Shown here one piece after another: positions 9,661 to 20,416 of a DNA stretch of 64,000 bases. How positions within the stretch are numbered: the stretch's first letter is position 1; every line of letters begins with the position of its first letter. Made by a program: the position numbers and the translations under genes. The DNA is from Leuctra nigra (lineage: Eukaryota; Arthropoda; Insecta; Plecoptera; Leuctridae): assembly GCA_934045905.1 (NCBI GenBank), contig OW203773.1, forward strand, positions 18,339,246-18,403,245, read 5' to 3'. The notes under the pieces are model-generated. The model worked only from the letters and a program-made list of their open reading frames with translations, was not told where the DNA came from and made no database searches.

Positions 9661-11763
9661 CCTATACAGCCAATACAACAATGTAGTAGAAATTTCAAAC
9701 CACCTTCAGAACTAAATTTGCAAGGAAATCTAGCTGAAAACTGGCGGAAATGGCGACAAAGGTTCGAAATTTATATGATAGCAAGCAAGACCAACACGGA
9801 AGCAGAAGAGGTTCAAGTAGCAACTTTACTGAGTTTGATTGGTGATGACTCTCTTGACGTTTTTAATACGTTCCAATTCAAGAAGCCAGGTGATGAAAAG
9901 TTGTTAGAAAAAGTACTTGAACAGTTTGAGCAATACTGCCTGCCTAGGACTAACATAGTTTTTGAGAGATTTAAATTTTTCAGCATAAAACAGAAGGATG
10001 GTCAAACCTTTGATCAGTTTTTAACTGAATTAAAGAAAGCTGCTTCATCCTGTGTATTTAATAAAAGTAATCAGGAAGAAAGCCTAATAAGAGACCGAAT
10101 TGTCCTCGGTATTGAAGACTGCAGATTGCAAGAACGGCTTCTTGCAGAACCAACATTAACTTTGTGCAGGGCTGCTGATATTTGTCGCTCGACTGAAGAT
10201 TCTAAGAAAAAGGCCCAAGAAGTGCAGGGATCTTCAAAGAAGAATCCAGAAGTGAATGAATTTACACGCAGAAGCAAGACATTGCGGAATACGAATGGAA
10301 AGAAGGAAAAATCGTCAAGGGAAGAGTCCTACCTGTGTAAAAAGTGTGGTTATGTCCACAAACGAATGAACTGTCCGGCGTTTGGGAAAACTTGTGCCAA
10401 ATGCAGGGGTAAGAATCACTTTGCGAAGGGGTGTCCAAGAAAAGCCGCTGTTCATCAAGTAGCTGCGTCAAGTGAAGAAGAGGAAAATGCAGATGAAGAG
10501 GACGAGACAGACGATGATGAAAACAACCGAGCCGATGAAGACTACAAAGGGAAGCCACTATATATTAAGATGATTAAGAAGGTAGCAAAGGTGAAACGGG
10601 GATTGAAAACTGTAAGTAGTTGCAGAGCTTGGTATGAAACGATCACTATTAAAAATATTCCTGTCCGCTTTAAACTAGACACTGCTGCGGAAACTAGCAT
10701 TTTGTCTGAAAAATTGTTTAAGACTTTGAAATGTAGAGAGCCTCTTTGTAAATCACAGAATAAGTTAGTACCTTTTGATAACCAAGGAGTTATTAATCCA
10801 GTGGGAAAAATTGCCCTACAATGTATGACTAGGAAAGGGTTATCTAAACTTGTAGAATTTGATGTGTGTGATGTTAAATCAACTCCTTTGTTAGGATTAC
10901 AAGCATGTATTGACCTTAATTTGGTGAAAAGAGTAGATTCACTTGTTGAAGTGAAGACAAAAGAGGAACATATAAAACTGTTTAAGGATGTGTTTAAAGG
11001 TATAGGGAAGTTGACGGACCCTTATGAGATTGTGCTTAAAGACAATGCTGAGCCTGTTGTAAGCCCTCCACGGCGCGTTCCATTTAGTATTCATAAAAAA
11101 CTTAGACAGACATTAGATGAACTTGAAAAGGACCACATTATTGATAAGGTGATAAAACCTACGGATTGGGTCAACAGTATGTTGATTGTTGAAAAACCCA
11201 ATGGAGATTTAAGAATATGTCTGGATCCTCGTCCATTGAATTCAGTGATAAAACGTCAACATCATCCAATCCCTTCCTCAGAGGAAATAATTTCAAAATT
11301 GAAGGATAAGTCTATTTTTTCTGTTCTTGATATGAAGCAAGGTTTCTGGCATATACCTCTCACAGAGTCCAGTGCTGATTTATGTACATTCCAGACACCT
11401 TTTGGACGTTATCGGTACAACAGACTTCCATATGGCCTAAGCTCAGCTCCAGAAGTCTTCCAGAGGGTTAACGAACAGCTGTTTGGAGATATCACCGGAG
11501 TGAGTATCTACTTTGACGACCTCATCATAAGTGGAGTCACAGAAAAAGAACACGATGAAGTACTTACTGCCGTACTTAACCGAGCACGTAAGGTAGGCGT
11601 TAAATTCAATGCAGACAAATTTCAATACAGAAAAACCCAAGTAAAATACGTAGGAAGAGAAATTTCTGAGAACAAATGTGCAATTAACCCTAGCTATGTA
11701 CACTCGGCACATTTAAAAATGATCGTTGATTTTTCTTCAGAGTCCCATGTTGTATACCCCTAA
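9661..11763 (+). pseudogene. Gypsy gag-protease-reverse transcriptase, truncated by insertions at both ends
   Basis: The frame is open from 9,661. An internal TTG at 9,718 is not a real start, because the coding sequence continues upstream into the fragment at 8,649. Counting from 9,718: gag capsid-like region 1-190; two zinc knuckles with C207, C210, H214, C219 and C226, C229, H234, C239; an acidic stretch ~250-280; protease with DTAAE at 321 in place of the usual DTGA/DTGS; reverse transcriptase with a YFDD active site at 598-601. Native pol sequence ends near 11,700. The last ~20 residues are read from the inverted repeat of the inserted element. Confidence 0.9.
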
Positions 11764-13342
11764 TACCTACCGACTGGTTAGATCACGTGACTTCCTTACC
11801 AGTTCTCTCGCGGAACAAAACAAGGGGAAGGGGTAGTTCGTTGTCAATAGTAAACAAGTAATATTCTCTTTCAATATCTGATCGACATTGCATTACGAGG
11901 CCTTCATTCGAATCCCATTTCACTGTGTCGGATCGTGGTTTCACGTGATTTTGACGCAAAGTTGCCCAATAACTCCCCAGTTCTGGGGACATTTCTCGAT
12001 AAGTTTACTCAATTTCATATGCTAGATGAATGATTTGAAAAGTCTACATTACATTTCATACTTTTACTCAATTCATTGAGAGGGCGTAGCTATTGCGTTT
12101 CCAATGGGCACTTTTAGACATTTTCTCTGTTTTTTATTTTGTTTGTCTCGACGCCACATGTCACAATATTTTCCGATCGAGCCTAAATTTTGCATACACA
12201 CCTGTTTTTATGCACCGTCCTAAGATTGTTTAGAAAATTAAAATGACCTGTTGCTCACAGTCACACGCTTTGACGTATCAAATATAAAATGTTCACCGTT
12301 GTTGAGGCTGTCTTATCGTTATTATAATTAATACAATTTTAAAAAGTCTGATTGTTCGAAAATTGAAATGGTCAGATCAAGATTAAATATGCCGTGGCTG
12401 TTTACACCATCATTTTTTCTTATTATTTTAAAAAATTTCAGCGCAATCAGTAATGCACGTATTAATGTCTTCAGCACCCCCTTTTTGGAAATTTGGAATT
12501 CCGCAAACAGCATTCGTTTGTGCTTCGTTTGTGCTCGTTTGTGCACTTTAAAGTTTTGTTTGTGCCTAACCCCTTCCACCCCTAATAAATAAATTCAATA
12601 TTTTGTTAAACGTTACTCCAGTAGGTACCCCTACTTCGGAAATTTGGAAATCCGCCAACGGCATTCGTTTGTGCTTCGTTTGTGCTCGTTTGTGCACTAA
12701 AAATTTCGTTTGTGCCTCACTCGAACACTTAAATATGGGCCAAGGACGAATGGGGGTGCTGAGGTCACGTTTTCCAAAAATTTAATTTATTAATTAGGGG
12801 TTACAGGGGTTAGGCACAAACGAAACTTTTAAGTACACACACGAGCACAAACAATGCACAAACGAATGCCGTTGGCGGAATTCCAAATTTCCAAAAAGTG
12901 GGTCCTGAGGTCACGGACCCCACGTATTAACATGTATAACTGTTTGATATGACTGTCATAAGTAATGTCAATTATTTCTATTGTGGATGGCGTTGCAAGC
13001 ACCTCTAAATTAATAAAGTAAAAGCTTGAAACAAATTTTTCATCTGGCATATGACATTGAGTAAACTTATCGAGAAATATCCCCAGGGCAACTTTGCGTC
13101 AAAATCACGTGAAACCACGATCCTACACAGCGAAGTGGGATTCGAATGAAGGCCTCGTAATGCAATGTCGATCAGATATTGAAAGAGAATATTTCTTGTT
13201 TATTTACGACGAACTACCCCCTCCCCTTGTTCCGAGAGAACTGATAAGGAAGTCACGTGATCTAACCGGTCGGTAGGTATTAGGGGTATACAACGTGGGA
13301 CTCTGAAGAAAAATCAACGATCATTTTTAAATGTGCCGAGTG
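11701..13342. mobile_element. ~1.64-kb long-TIR (foldback-like) element inside Gypsy pol
   Basis: CACTCGGCACATTTAAAAAT at the left end is repeated inverted at the right end. The arms match for roughly 330-350 bp (11,701-12,050 and 13,000-13,342) with small indels. Left flank TATGTA and right flank CACATGCC imply a TA/CA or GTAC/GCAC duplication. Deleting either restores the pol register, which confirms an insertion. No transposase frame is found. The core holds TTTGTGC-motif units in direct and inverted order and an R1-like stretch near 12,070-12,240. The terminal CACT recalls CACTA/Chapaev elements, but that is not enough to classify it. Confidence 0.8.
12470..12900. repeat. TTTGTGC-motif units, two direct and one inverted
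   Basis: Two units (about 12,470-12,590 and 12,610-12,720) each contain GGAAATTTGGAA, then CATTCGTTTGTGCTTCGTTT and further TTTGTGC copies. A third unit at 12,805-12,900 is inverted. They form the core of the foldback element. Confidence 0.6.
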
Positions 13343-15366
13343 CACATGCCCTAAACAACATGCCAACTCCTACATCAAAGGCAGAGGTTCTCAGGTTACT
13401 TGGAATGGCAAAGTACGTAAGCCGGTTCATACCGAATCTCTCCAAGCTAACAGCCCCACTACGTCAGTTAACGAATCAAGATGTTCCTTGGTCATGGGAT
13501 AGTAACCATGATCGTGCTTTCAAAAATTTGAAAGAGAAACTGGTGTCAGCACCTGTATTATCCACATTTGACAGTACTAAGACAATAATTCTTCAAACAG
13601 ATGCATCAAAAGATGGATTAGGTGCCTGCATTTTACAAGAAAATCACCCAGTAGCATATGCATCAAGAGTTTTAACCAAATCTGAACAAAACTATTCGCA
13701 AATTGAAAAAGAACTTCTAGCAATCACATTTGGACTTGAGAAATTTAATCAAATTACTTATGGTCATGATGTTACTGTCTGGAGTGACCATAAGCCACTT
13801 GAAATGATTTGCAATCGTGAAATATCTAAGGCCTCAGGTAGACTGCAACGCCTTCTCTTAAGATTGGTCAAATATAATATTAAAGTTATATATGTTCCGG
13901 GAAAATTGCTGAACTTGCCTGATACCCTATCGCGTGCATATGTAAATGATCCAGTTGTTGATGATCCAGAGTTAGCCTCTGTAGTGCATGAGATTGTCAA
14001 ATATCTTCCGGTATCAAGTGAGAGTAAGGAAAGGTTTAGACTGCAGACCAAGGAAGATGATACCTTACAATGCCTTATGAGCATGCACCAAAAGGGTTGG
14101 CCTATACACAAGCATAGTGTTCCTGATAAAATTCGATATTATTGGTCATTGAAAGAGGATATTGATGTTGCAGAGGGTCTTGTATTTTATAAAGATAGAC
14201 TACTTGTCCCAGCTACTATGAGAAAAGAAATGTTGAAGGTCATACATGAAGGTCACTGGGGTAGAGACAGGTGTAAGTCCCGAGCACGAGAGGCATTATT
14301 CTGGCCAGGCATGTCACAGGATATAGAAAATCTTGTTTCGAAGTGTTCCACTTGTGAATTACACCGGAAATCCAATCAGAAGGAGCCATTAATTTCTCAT
14401 CCGGTACCTGAACGAGGATGGCAAAATCTTGGGATTGATATCTTTGAATATAAGGACAAGAATTACCTTGCTGTAGTAGACTATCAGAGCAAGTGGTTGG
14501 AGATGCCAAAGCTTCCATCAAAGACAGCGTCAGCAGTCATAGACTCGTTAAAAAGCATATTTTCTAGATTCGGCATACCAGAACTAGTTATAAGTGATAA
14601 TATGCCTTTCAACGGTTTTGAATTCCAACAGTTTTCCAAAGATTGGGGCTTTAAATCAGTGACATCAAGTCCACATCATTCCCAATCCAATGGTCAAGCA
14701 GAATCTGCTGTTGCAATAGCAAAATCAATCCTTAAAACATCCTATGCCAATCAATCAGATCCGTATATAGGGTTGATGGAATATAGAGCCACACCCTTGC
14801 CAGTGGTGAACCTTTCACCATCACAAATGTTGTTAAATAAAAGGATTAGAACAAAACTTCCCATCAGATCAAATCTATTGAAACCTGAAGTTCAGAGCCA
14901 CATTAGGGACAAACTGCTTGAAAAACAGAAGAAACAGAAATTGTATTATGATCGTACTGCTAAGTCGAGAGCCCATCTAGATGACGGAGATAACATCTTG
15001 ATCAGAAAGAATAATAAAGGATGGGAACGAGGGAAGGTAATTGGCAAACGTGATGAACCAAGATCATATACAGTGGTAAATTCAGGAGGTCACATGTTGC
15101 GTCGGAATAGCCGTTTATTGCGCAAGTCCCATGTAGAACCGAAGATCGTAGATTATGATAATGTAATTCCCAATTATGTACCTTGTACTGATAGTGACAA
15201 TGAAAATCATAATACTGTAATTGAACAACCTGTAATCCGTCCTGATAGGAATATTATTTTATTATTTATTATTTATTTGTTAGCTCAGAAGCCATTAGTA
15301 TACACATACAATATTATAACTCTTATACATTACGTTTCCTTAACCAATCCATACATTTTGATTTGA
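13333..15366 (+). pseudogene. Gypsy RNase H-integrase segment of pol, interrupted at both ends
   Basis: Native pol resumes at ~13,345; the first residues come from the inserted element's terminal repeat. From 13,333: RNase H with TDASKDG (D90), the IEKEL glutamate and SDHKPLE; integrase zinc finger H305, H308, C338, C341; integrase core D369, D422 and E457, with the motif SDNMPF in place of the common SDNGP; and a basic C-terminal region. Pol sequence ends near 15,250 (RPDR). The remaining residues are read from an antisense LINE fragment, so the true C-terminus lies beyond, at 15,811-15,867. Confidence 0.9.
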
Positions 15367-15810
15367 AACAATTTACACTTTCAACAGACCTTACATCAAC
15401 AGGCAAACTATCGTATATCCTCGACCCGTCATTAAATACAGACCCTTTCCATTTATTCCTTTTGCAAAACCTCTGAACGCTGTTTCCTTTCAATGCTCCC
15501 CTGGTATTAATTGTGTACAGCTCATTAACTGATTGAAACTTTTTACTGAGATACTCTGGCATCCTGCCTGTTTTGATTTTATATATAAAAACTAATTCTA
15601 ACAATAATATAGTGTCACTGACACTTAACCATCCTAATGTATTTAACATTAATTGCACTCTGGTCTCTTTCTTGCATCTCATTATGCATCGCATGGCTTT
15701 GTTCTGTAGCACTTGAAGTCTGCAGATATCATTTTTGTACGCATGGAACACCACCGTTGCACCGTATTCAAAGTGTGGCTTGATTATCGTATTATACACT
15801 ACGATCGTAT
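15251..15810 (-). mobile_element. 5'-truncated non-LTR retrotransposon fragment, antisense in the Gypsy element
   Basis: On the minus strand this encodes the C-terminal end of a LINE reverse transcriptase and ends in an A/T-rich tail (repeats of AATAAT, seen as ATTATTT on the plus strand from 15,251). The boundaries come from where Gypsy pol stops at ~15,250 and resumes at ~15,811. It is one more insertion into the same host element. Confidence 0.75.
15323..15799 (-). pseudogene. LINE reverse transcriptase C-terminal remnant
   Basis: The 158-residue frame contains YNTIIKPHFEYGA and LQVLQNKAMRCIM, the typical thumb/post-RT segment of Jockey/CR1-like ORF2 proteins, and ends at WLRKRNV. The catalytic domain is absent, so it is a dead 5'-truncated copy. 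Confidence 0.8.
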
Positions 15811-15867
15811 TAGACTACTACGAGATTTGGACGTGCAATTAGACGTCCTGCTAGATATGATGATTAA
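15811..15867 (+). pseudogene. C-terminal end of Gypsy pol beyond the LINE insertion
   Basis: A frame ending RRPARYDD and stop lies directly after the LINE fragment. The RRPARY tail is typical of the end of insect Gypsy integrases. It continues the pol region broken at ~15,250. Confidence 0.7.
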
Positions 15868-16016
15868 TTAGAATTAGATTGTAGTCACAACTACTTGTTT
15901 GCATAGACTTATGACGTCAACTGATATTGTATTTGAATGTAATTTGTAATTTGTCATTAACTGAGATTGTAATTTATATTTAATTGTATTGAATCCAAAA
16001 ACAATGTGGTTTTTCT

Positions 16017-16220
16017 AAGGTGAAGGGATGTTTTAGATGTTAGGTTGGTAGTACCCAACCTGATGATTGACTAGAATAGGTTGGTACACTGGCTTTGGTT
16101 GGACGTGGAGGTCAGTACTGTCATGATTGCTGCTGAGTGAGCTTGTACATTTCATCTTGGGAATAAAGAACTACTTTGTTAATTAATGGGTCTTTATTAA
16201 TTAAGAACCCCGCCAAAACA
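16017..16220 (+). repeat. Purine tract and 3' LTR of the Gypsy element
   Basis: The purine-rich AAGGTGAAGGGA (16,017-16,028) abuts the 192-bp LTR at 16,029-16,220. ACCAA follows as target duplication. Confidence 0.9.
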
Positions 16221-16459
16221 ACCAACGTGTGCTATTTTAAAAGTTATCAACCAAAAACTAAATGATTTCCCTATACCTCCTGTGTTACAGTTTTGTTCAT
16301 TCTCGGAAGGCAATAAATTGAAACCTCGCTATACGACAGGGGTTGCAAGTTAAAAGACATTTTATGATTCATTTAAACTTATAGTTGAAATGTAGGTAAA
16401 CGTTTTCTGAACTTGTAATTTCAAGATTTTTATTTTTTTTTGTATATGTATAATGAAGG

Positions 16460-16558
16460 TACTACCTTAAAGACATTTTCAATAGACAGAATTTCGGTTC
16501 GAGGTGTTGCGCGTATCCATGCTCGCTCATCAACGCGTTACCCAGAGCGTTTTCCTAG
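16460..16558 (+). repeat. 3' fragment of repeat family R1
   Basis: GACAGAATTTCGGTTCGAGG through the AACGC/GCGTT stem-loop to CTAG at 16,555-16,558, followed by T. It matches the end of the 4,493 copy closely. Confidence 0.65.
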
Positions 16559-18950
16559 TTATCAATCGGCTGCTTCACAAGAGCTTGTGACACAATTGAA
16601 TCCTTTTGACTACAAAACTGTTATCGGTTTTCTGTGGCATTTTCACCTCTGTTTTTCCGGTCATTTCACTTTATTACTTATTTCTCATCCTAGGCGCTTC
16701 GGCCTGATCCTCCACTCTTGCCAATGCCTGGAGCTTGTAACTTGCTAATCTCTCATCTGTCTTACGCTGATATTCACACTGAGAGGCTCATTGCGCATGT
16801 CTCGGAAACTTGAGCTTCTTGTTAATATGCAAGTGGAACAACTGGTTTGCATTACATCGGACTAATTATTAGAGTCCTGGGCAAGTTTTTCTCTAATAGT
16901 TTTTAAAATACATGTCCAGGGGATTGAACCATCTTATAAAACCATATTTATAAAAATTGTGAATATTTAATGTTGCTTATGTTGTTCCGAATAAATTGAT
17001 ACAAAGGTTTGTTCTAGTATTTACTTTGTTAGACTTAAACAAACTATTTTCATCGTCATTTAATGACACAATGTTTCCCTCGGTATTCACAGATCTTTTC
17101 AAATTAAATGTAATGTTCGTAATTAAATACATTGTGTAGAAATGTGGTTTCAATATAATAAGAAATGAAGTGTGCTTTGTCACCTCTATATGTCCTGATA
17201 AAACTTACCCCATTTAAATCATTTACCCCATTTGGTATCGCGACTACCAGTCGTACACAGACGTAGTATAAGTTGCTTGTAATATAGATATTTGTGTGTG
17301 ACTGATTTATCTGATTTTATCTGATATTATCTTATTGATTGATTTTATATGACTAATTTTAAGACTAATTTTATCACTGCTGTCACTCGCATTACATCTC
17401 AATACTCGTCTCATCTCTATCGATCTGACCAATGAACATTGGATGAAAGATTTCTTATCATGCAAGTTATTATCTGCTTCACGTCATTAAAATCGCCCAT
17501 TTCTTCAAGGGCTTCGATAATATACACGTGCATAAACTTATGTCGGTTAACAATTGTTTTTTTTTTATCTCGAGGGAAAGACTTATTTAAAACACAACCG
17601 GCGCTTATCCCTTTACTGAAAAAATGGGTCCATCCCCAAACTAATTGTTTCTAAAATTGTTTTATGACGTTAATATAAAGGTACCAAATTTTGGGCCCCA
17701 TTTGTTTTTATCAAAGGTTTTGTGGAAATCACAGTTAAATTTATCACTTAAAAATTTGAAAGAAAACGTACTCTTTATATATATATTTTTTTTTGCAATT
17801 TTTTGGCTAGCTATAAAAAAATATCGGCTCGATCACATGAATTTTCATGTACCATTATTATATTTCCAGTTTTAAAAATTAGCCCCACTTTCCTTAATAC
17901 AACTGCTCTAGACGAGTCGTACTTGAGTTGTCGAATTAATTTTTGCACTGCACTATTCCTCACATGATACACTATTACAAATAAAAGGTTTACCGAAATC
18001 GGCTTATAAAAAACTATTTTCCTCACAAAATGTTTAACTAACATTGCTAAAAGTTTTGATTCCCCCATTCAATGTAAGATTTCAAATGTAAACTAATCGT
18101 AAATAATACAAACAAAATACTACTTTTAAAGGTTAAAAATGGTAAAGGAATAAAAAACAAATATATACATTTTTGAGACGCCATTATATTTTTTACAGAC
18201 AATTTTGTGGAAATCACATAATCATTTTTATTTTAATAGTGGTTTATTTTTTGGATAATTTATTAAGTGATTAATTATTGTTATACATATACTTAATCAA
18301 TAAAAAATAATTTTCGCCATCGTATTTGATGTTTGGCAGATAATTTTATTTTTGCAAATAACCTCAATTATACCTATTAAAACGACTGTACAACAACAGC
18401 TATTTGAGTTATGGGCACATTTTCAGAAATTGTACATCACGTGATGTATTATGGCATATGAAAAATCAACCTAAAGCTAAAGTTTAGAGAAAAATTATAC
18501 GAAAGAATACCGCCTAAAATTTGGATAATTATTGATTTCTAAATTTTACTGAAAATGTTTTAACACTCTAATAACAGCGACGCTATCGAAAATTAGATTT
18601 AAAAACTTCTTAAATTACAATTTAGTCGCTTAGGTAGACCATATAAATATATAAATTTCAAAAGCAAAAACAAGGAAGTCATAACAAAAACAACGAATAA
18701 AGTCCCTCTAACAAATAACAAACACTGTTAATGCATCTAAACCAATATGAAATGACGTGGTTAGACTATATCAGTAAGTAAAAACTTCAATAATTTTTTT
18801 TTTACAGAATGAATAATAGGCTGATCATTACCAACATTTGATAATAAAATTACCAGATAAATACGAGGAATGGTGAAAAATAATAAAAATTGCCAATTTT
18901 GCAAAATTCCAGTGCACATTTTTCTTATTTGCCAAATATTAGCAAAGTTT
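16559..18950. other. AT-rich unassigned region
   Basis: 16,600-16,760 is a diverged copy of 29,140-29,260 (CCTGATCCTCCACTCTTGCC versus TTGAATCCTCCACTCTTACA). The rest, to ~18,650, is very AT-rich with no convincing gene; frames of 60-85 residues show no domain. From ~18,650 it begins to resemble 62,930-63,340, the head of the repeated unit. Confidence 0.4.
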
Positions 18951-18959
18951 TTAAACATG

Positions 18960-19703
18960 AAATAGATGATTTAATAGTCGCAGTTGTGAGAGATTATACA
19001 ATAATGCAGAATTATAAATAAAACAACAGTTTGTAAATTCTTTTTCACATGGAATGTAAAATTATTATAAATACGTCGCGCACAGCTGGAGATACGCTTG
19101 TGGTTTTTTCTGCTGCATGATCCACGTCTTCGTGGCGCATGGCGTAGAATTGTTCCGGGTTTACAACCAAGGTGCCGACCACCACCTTGACATTTCTGAA
19201 ACATAGAAACTTCCGTGTGAACACAATTTTCAATTTGAATTGTTAAAACACGAACGAATAATATATAATCTGGTACGAGAGTATCGTGGTGCAGCTCGCT
19301 GAATAAAAACTCTTAAATAATGTTTTATCGTTTGATTCAGTCGAAACGATACAATTGAAATTGTTTTAGATTATTGTGTCAAAAACAAGTTGTAAATAAA
19401 AAGAAACGCGGAGATAATATGATGCCAAATATGAGGAAACTGTGTATAAATTTTACTCTCAGTTAATCTGTGCAATAAGGTTGGCGTACGCACTGCCGAC
19501 CACATGTGTAATAGATCAATCAAACACTTAAATTATTATTGAAACTTACCATACATTTTAATGACAATGTATTAGGTGGAAAACAATTGATAAAAATGAG
19601 AATTAAAAACAAAGCCCTTTGCCACGACAACACGCTTTGTTCGCTTGTGACGAAACTTCTAATTGGCCACGCTCTCCTCCTTCCCAGCATCCATCCTCAC
19701 CAA
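18960..19703. repeat. Diverged head of the large repeated unit, copy A
   Basis: GTCGCGCACAGCTGGAGAT, GTAGAATTGTTC and GGTTTACAACCAAGG recur in order at ~43,080 and ~63,450. Similarity is clearly lower than in the block that starts at 19,704, with many small indels. 19,480-19,520 (GTTGGCGTACGCACTGCC) matches 63,852. No gene is called. Confidence 0.6.
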
Positions 19704-19896
19704 TACATCACCATCATAATCAATCATCCGTCGCTATTTGCCTAGTTGCAGAACAGTGCGACGTTAAACACTAGCATAATAACGCGATGTCTGTGTAGGT
19801 ATGTGAATTGAATGCGAGTTAGACAAGGACGGATATATGAGTCAAGCCTGTGTATGAGAGAGAGAGCTAGATAACAACAGCTGCCGGGATTATTAG

Positions 19897-19974
19897 TCAG
19901 TCAGTGTTTGAGGGAAGGTTGCTACAATAGGCCGTGCTATACACCGTCAATAGTTGACTTCACAGACCAGCCAA
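19897..19974 (+). promoter_or_regulatory. Candidate promoter start and non-coding 5' exon
   Basis: Two overlapping TCAGT initiator-like motifs (19,897-19,905) lie ~75 bp before CCAA|GTAAGT, a strong splice-donor match at 19,975. The stretch is richer in GC than its surroundings and is kept unchanged in copy B (43,814-43,891). No ATG frame of note lies between. It could be the first exon of a host gene whose introns hold the transposons; this is inferred from motifs only. Confidence 0.3.
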
Positions 19975-20220
19975 GTAAGTTCATTTTAAAACATAGTTTA
20001 CACGGTTCAATGTCTCATTCAATTCATTGAGTTAAATCTTCTGCGATGATTGTAACCGTGTATAGACGCGAAATTAACACAACATTCAGTTAATTGTTGA
20101 CGTGAATACATTGCATCATAGAACATGCTCAATGATATGAATCAAACAAAACAATCATTGAACCGTGTGAACTATTGGCTTTGGTGTATCACTGTTTAGT
20201 TTTTTATAAATTGAGTAAAG

Positions 20221-20416
20221 CTGGCTTTCCATGATCCGTCATCTTCCGTCAACGTCCGACACCGTCCGACGAAAACGACCACGTGACCCGTCTCGACCAA
20301 TCCCTCGCCGTCCGAGATTTTTGGGGATGGCTCTGATTGGTCGAGACGGGTCACGTGGTCGTTTTCGTCGGACGGTGTCGGACGTTGACGGAAGATAACG
20401 AAGCATGGAAAGCCAG
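20221..20416. mobile_element. GC-rich foldback/MITE with 81-bp arms
   Basis: The arms 20,221-20,301 and 20,336-20,416 are near-perfect inverted copies starting CTGGCTTTCCATG. Each contains CCACGTGACCCG. The loop is ~34 bp, and flanking TAA on both sides could be a target duplication. The same hairpin is in copy B at 44,138-44,333. The frame that crosses it is a product of the inverted repeat, not a gene. Confidence 0.7.

Larger units (their letters stand above)
8331..16220 (+). mobile_element. Ty3/Gypsy LTR retrotransposon carrying three nested insertions
   Basis: Two 192-bp LTRs (TG...CA) flank the element and differ at a single site (GAAGTC versus GAGGTC). A 5-bp target duplication, ACCAA, lies at 8,326-8,330 and 16,221-16,225. 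Internal order is primer-binding site, gag with CCHC fingers, protease, reverse transcriptase, RNase H, integrase, then a purine-rich tract before the 3' LTR; this order defines Ty3/Gypsy. Three insertions break it at 8,698-9,660, 11,701-13,342 and about 15,251-15,810. Without them the element would be ~5.2 kb, normal for the group. It is non-functional as it stands. No envelope-like gene is seen. Confidence 0.95.
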
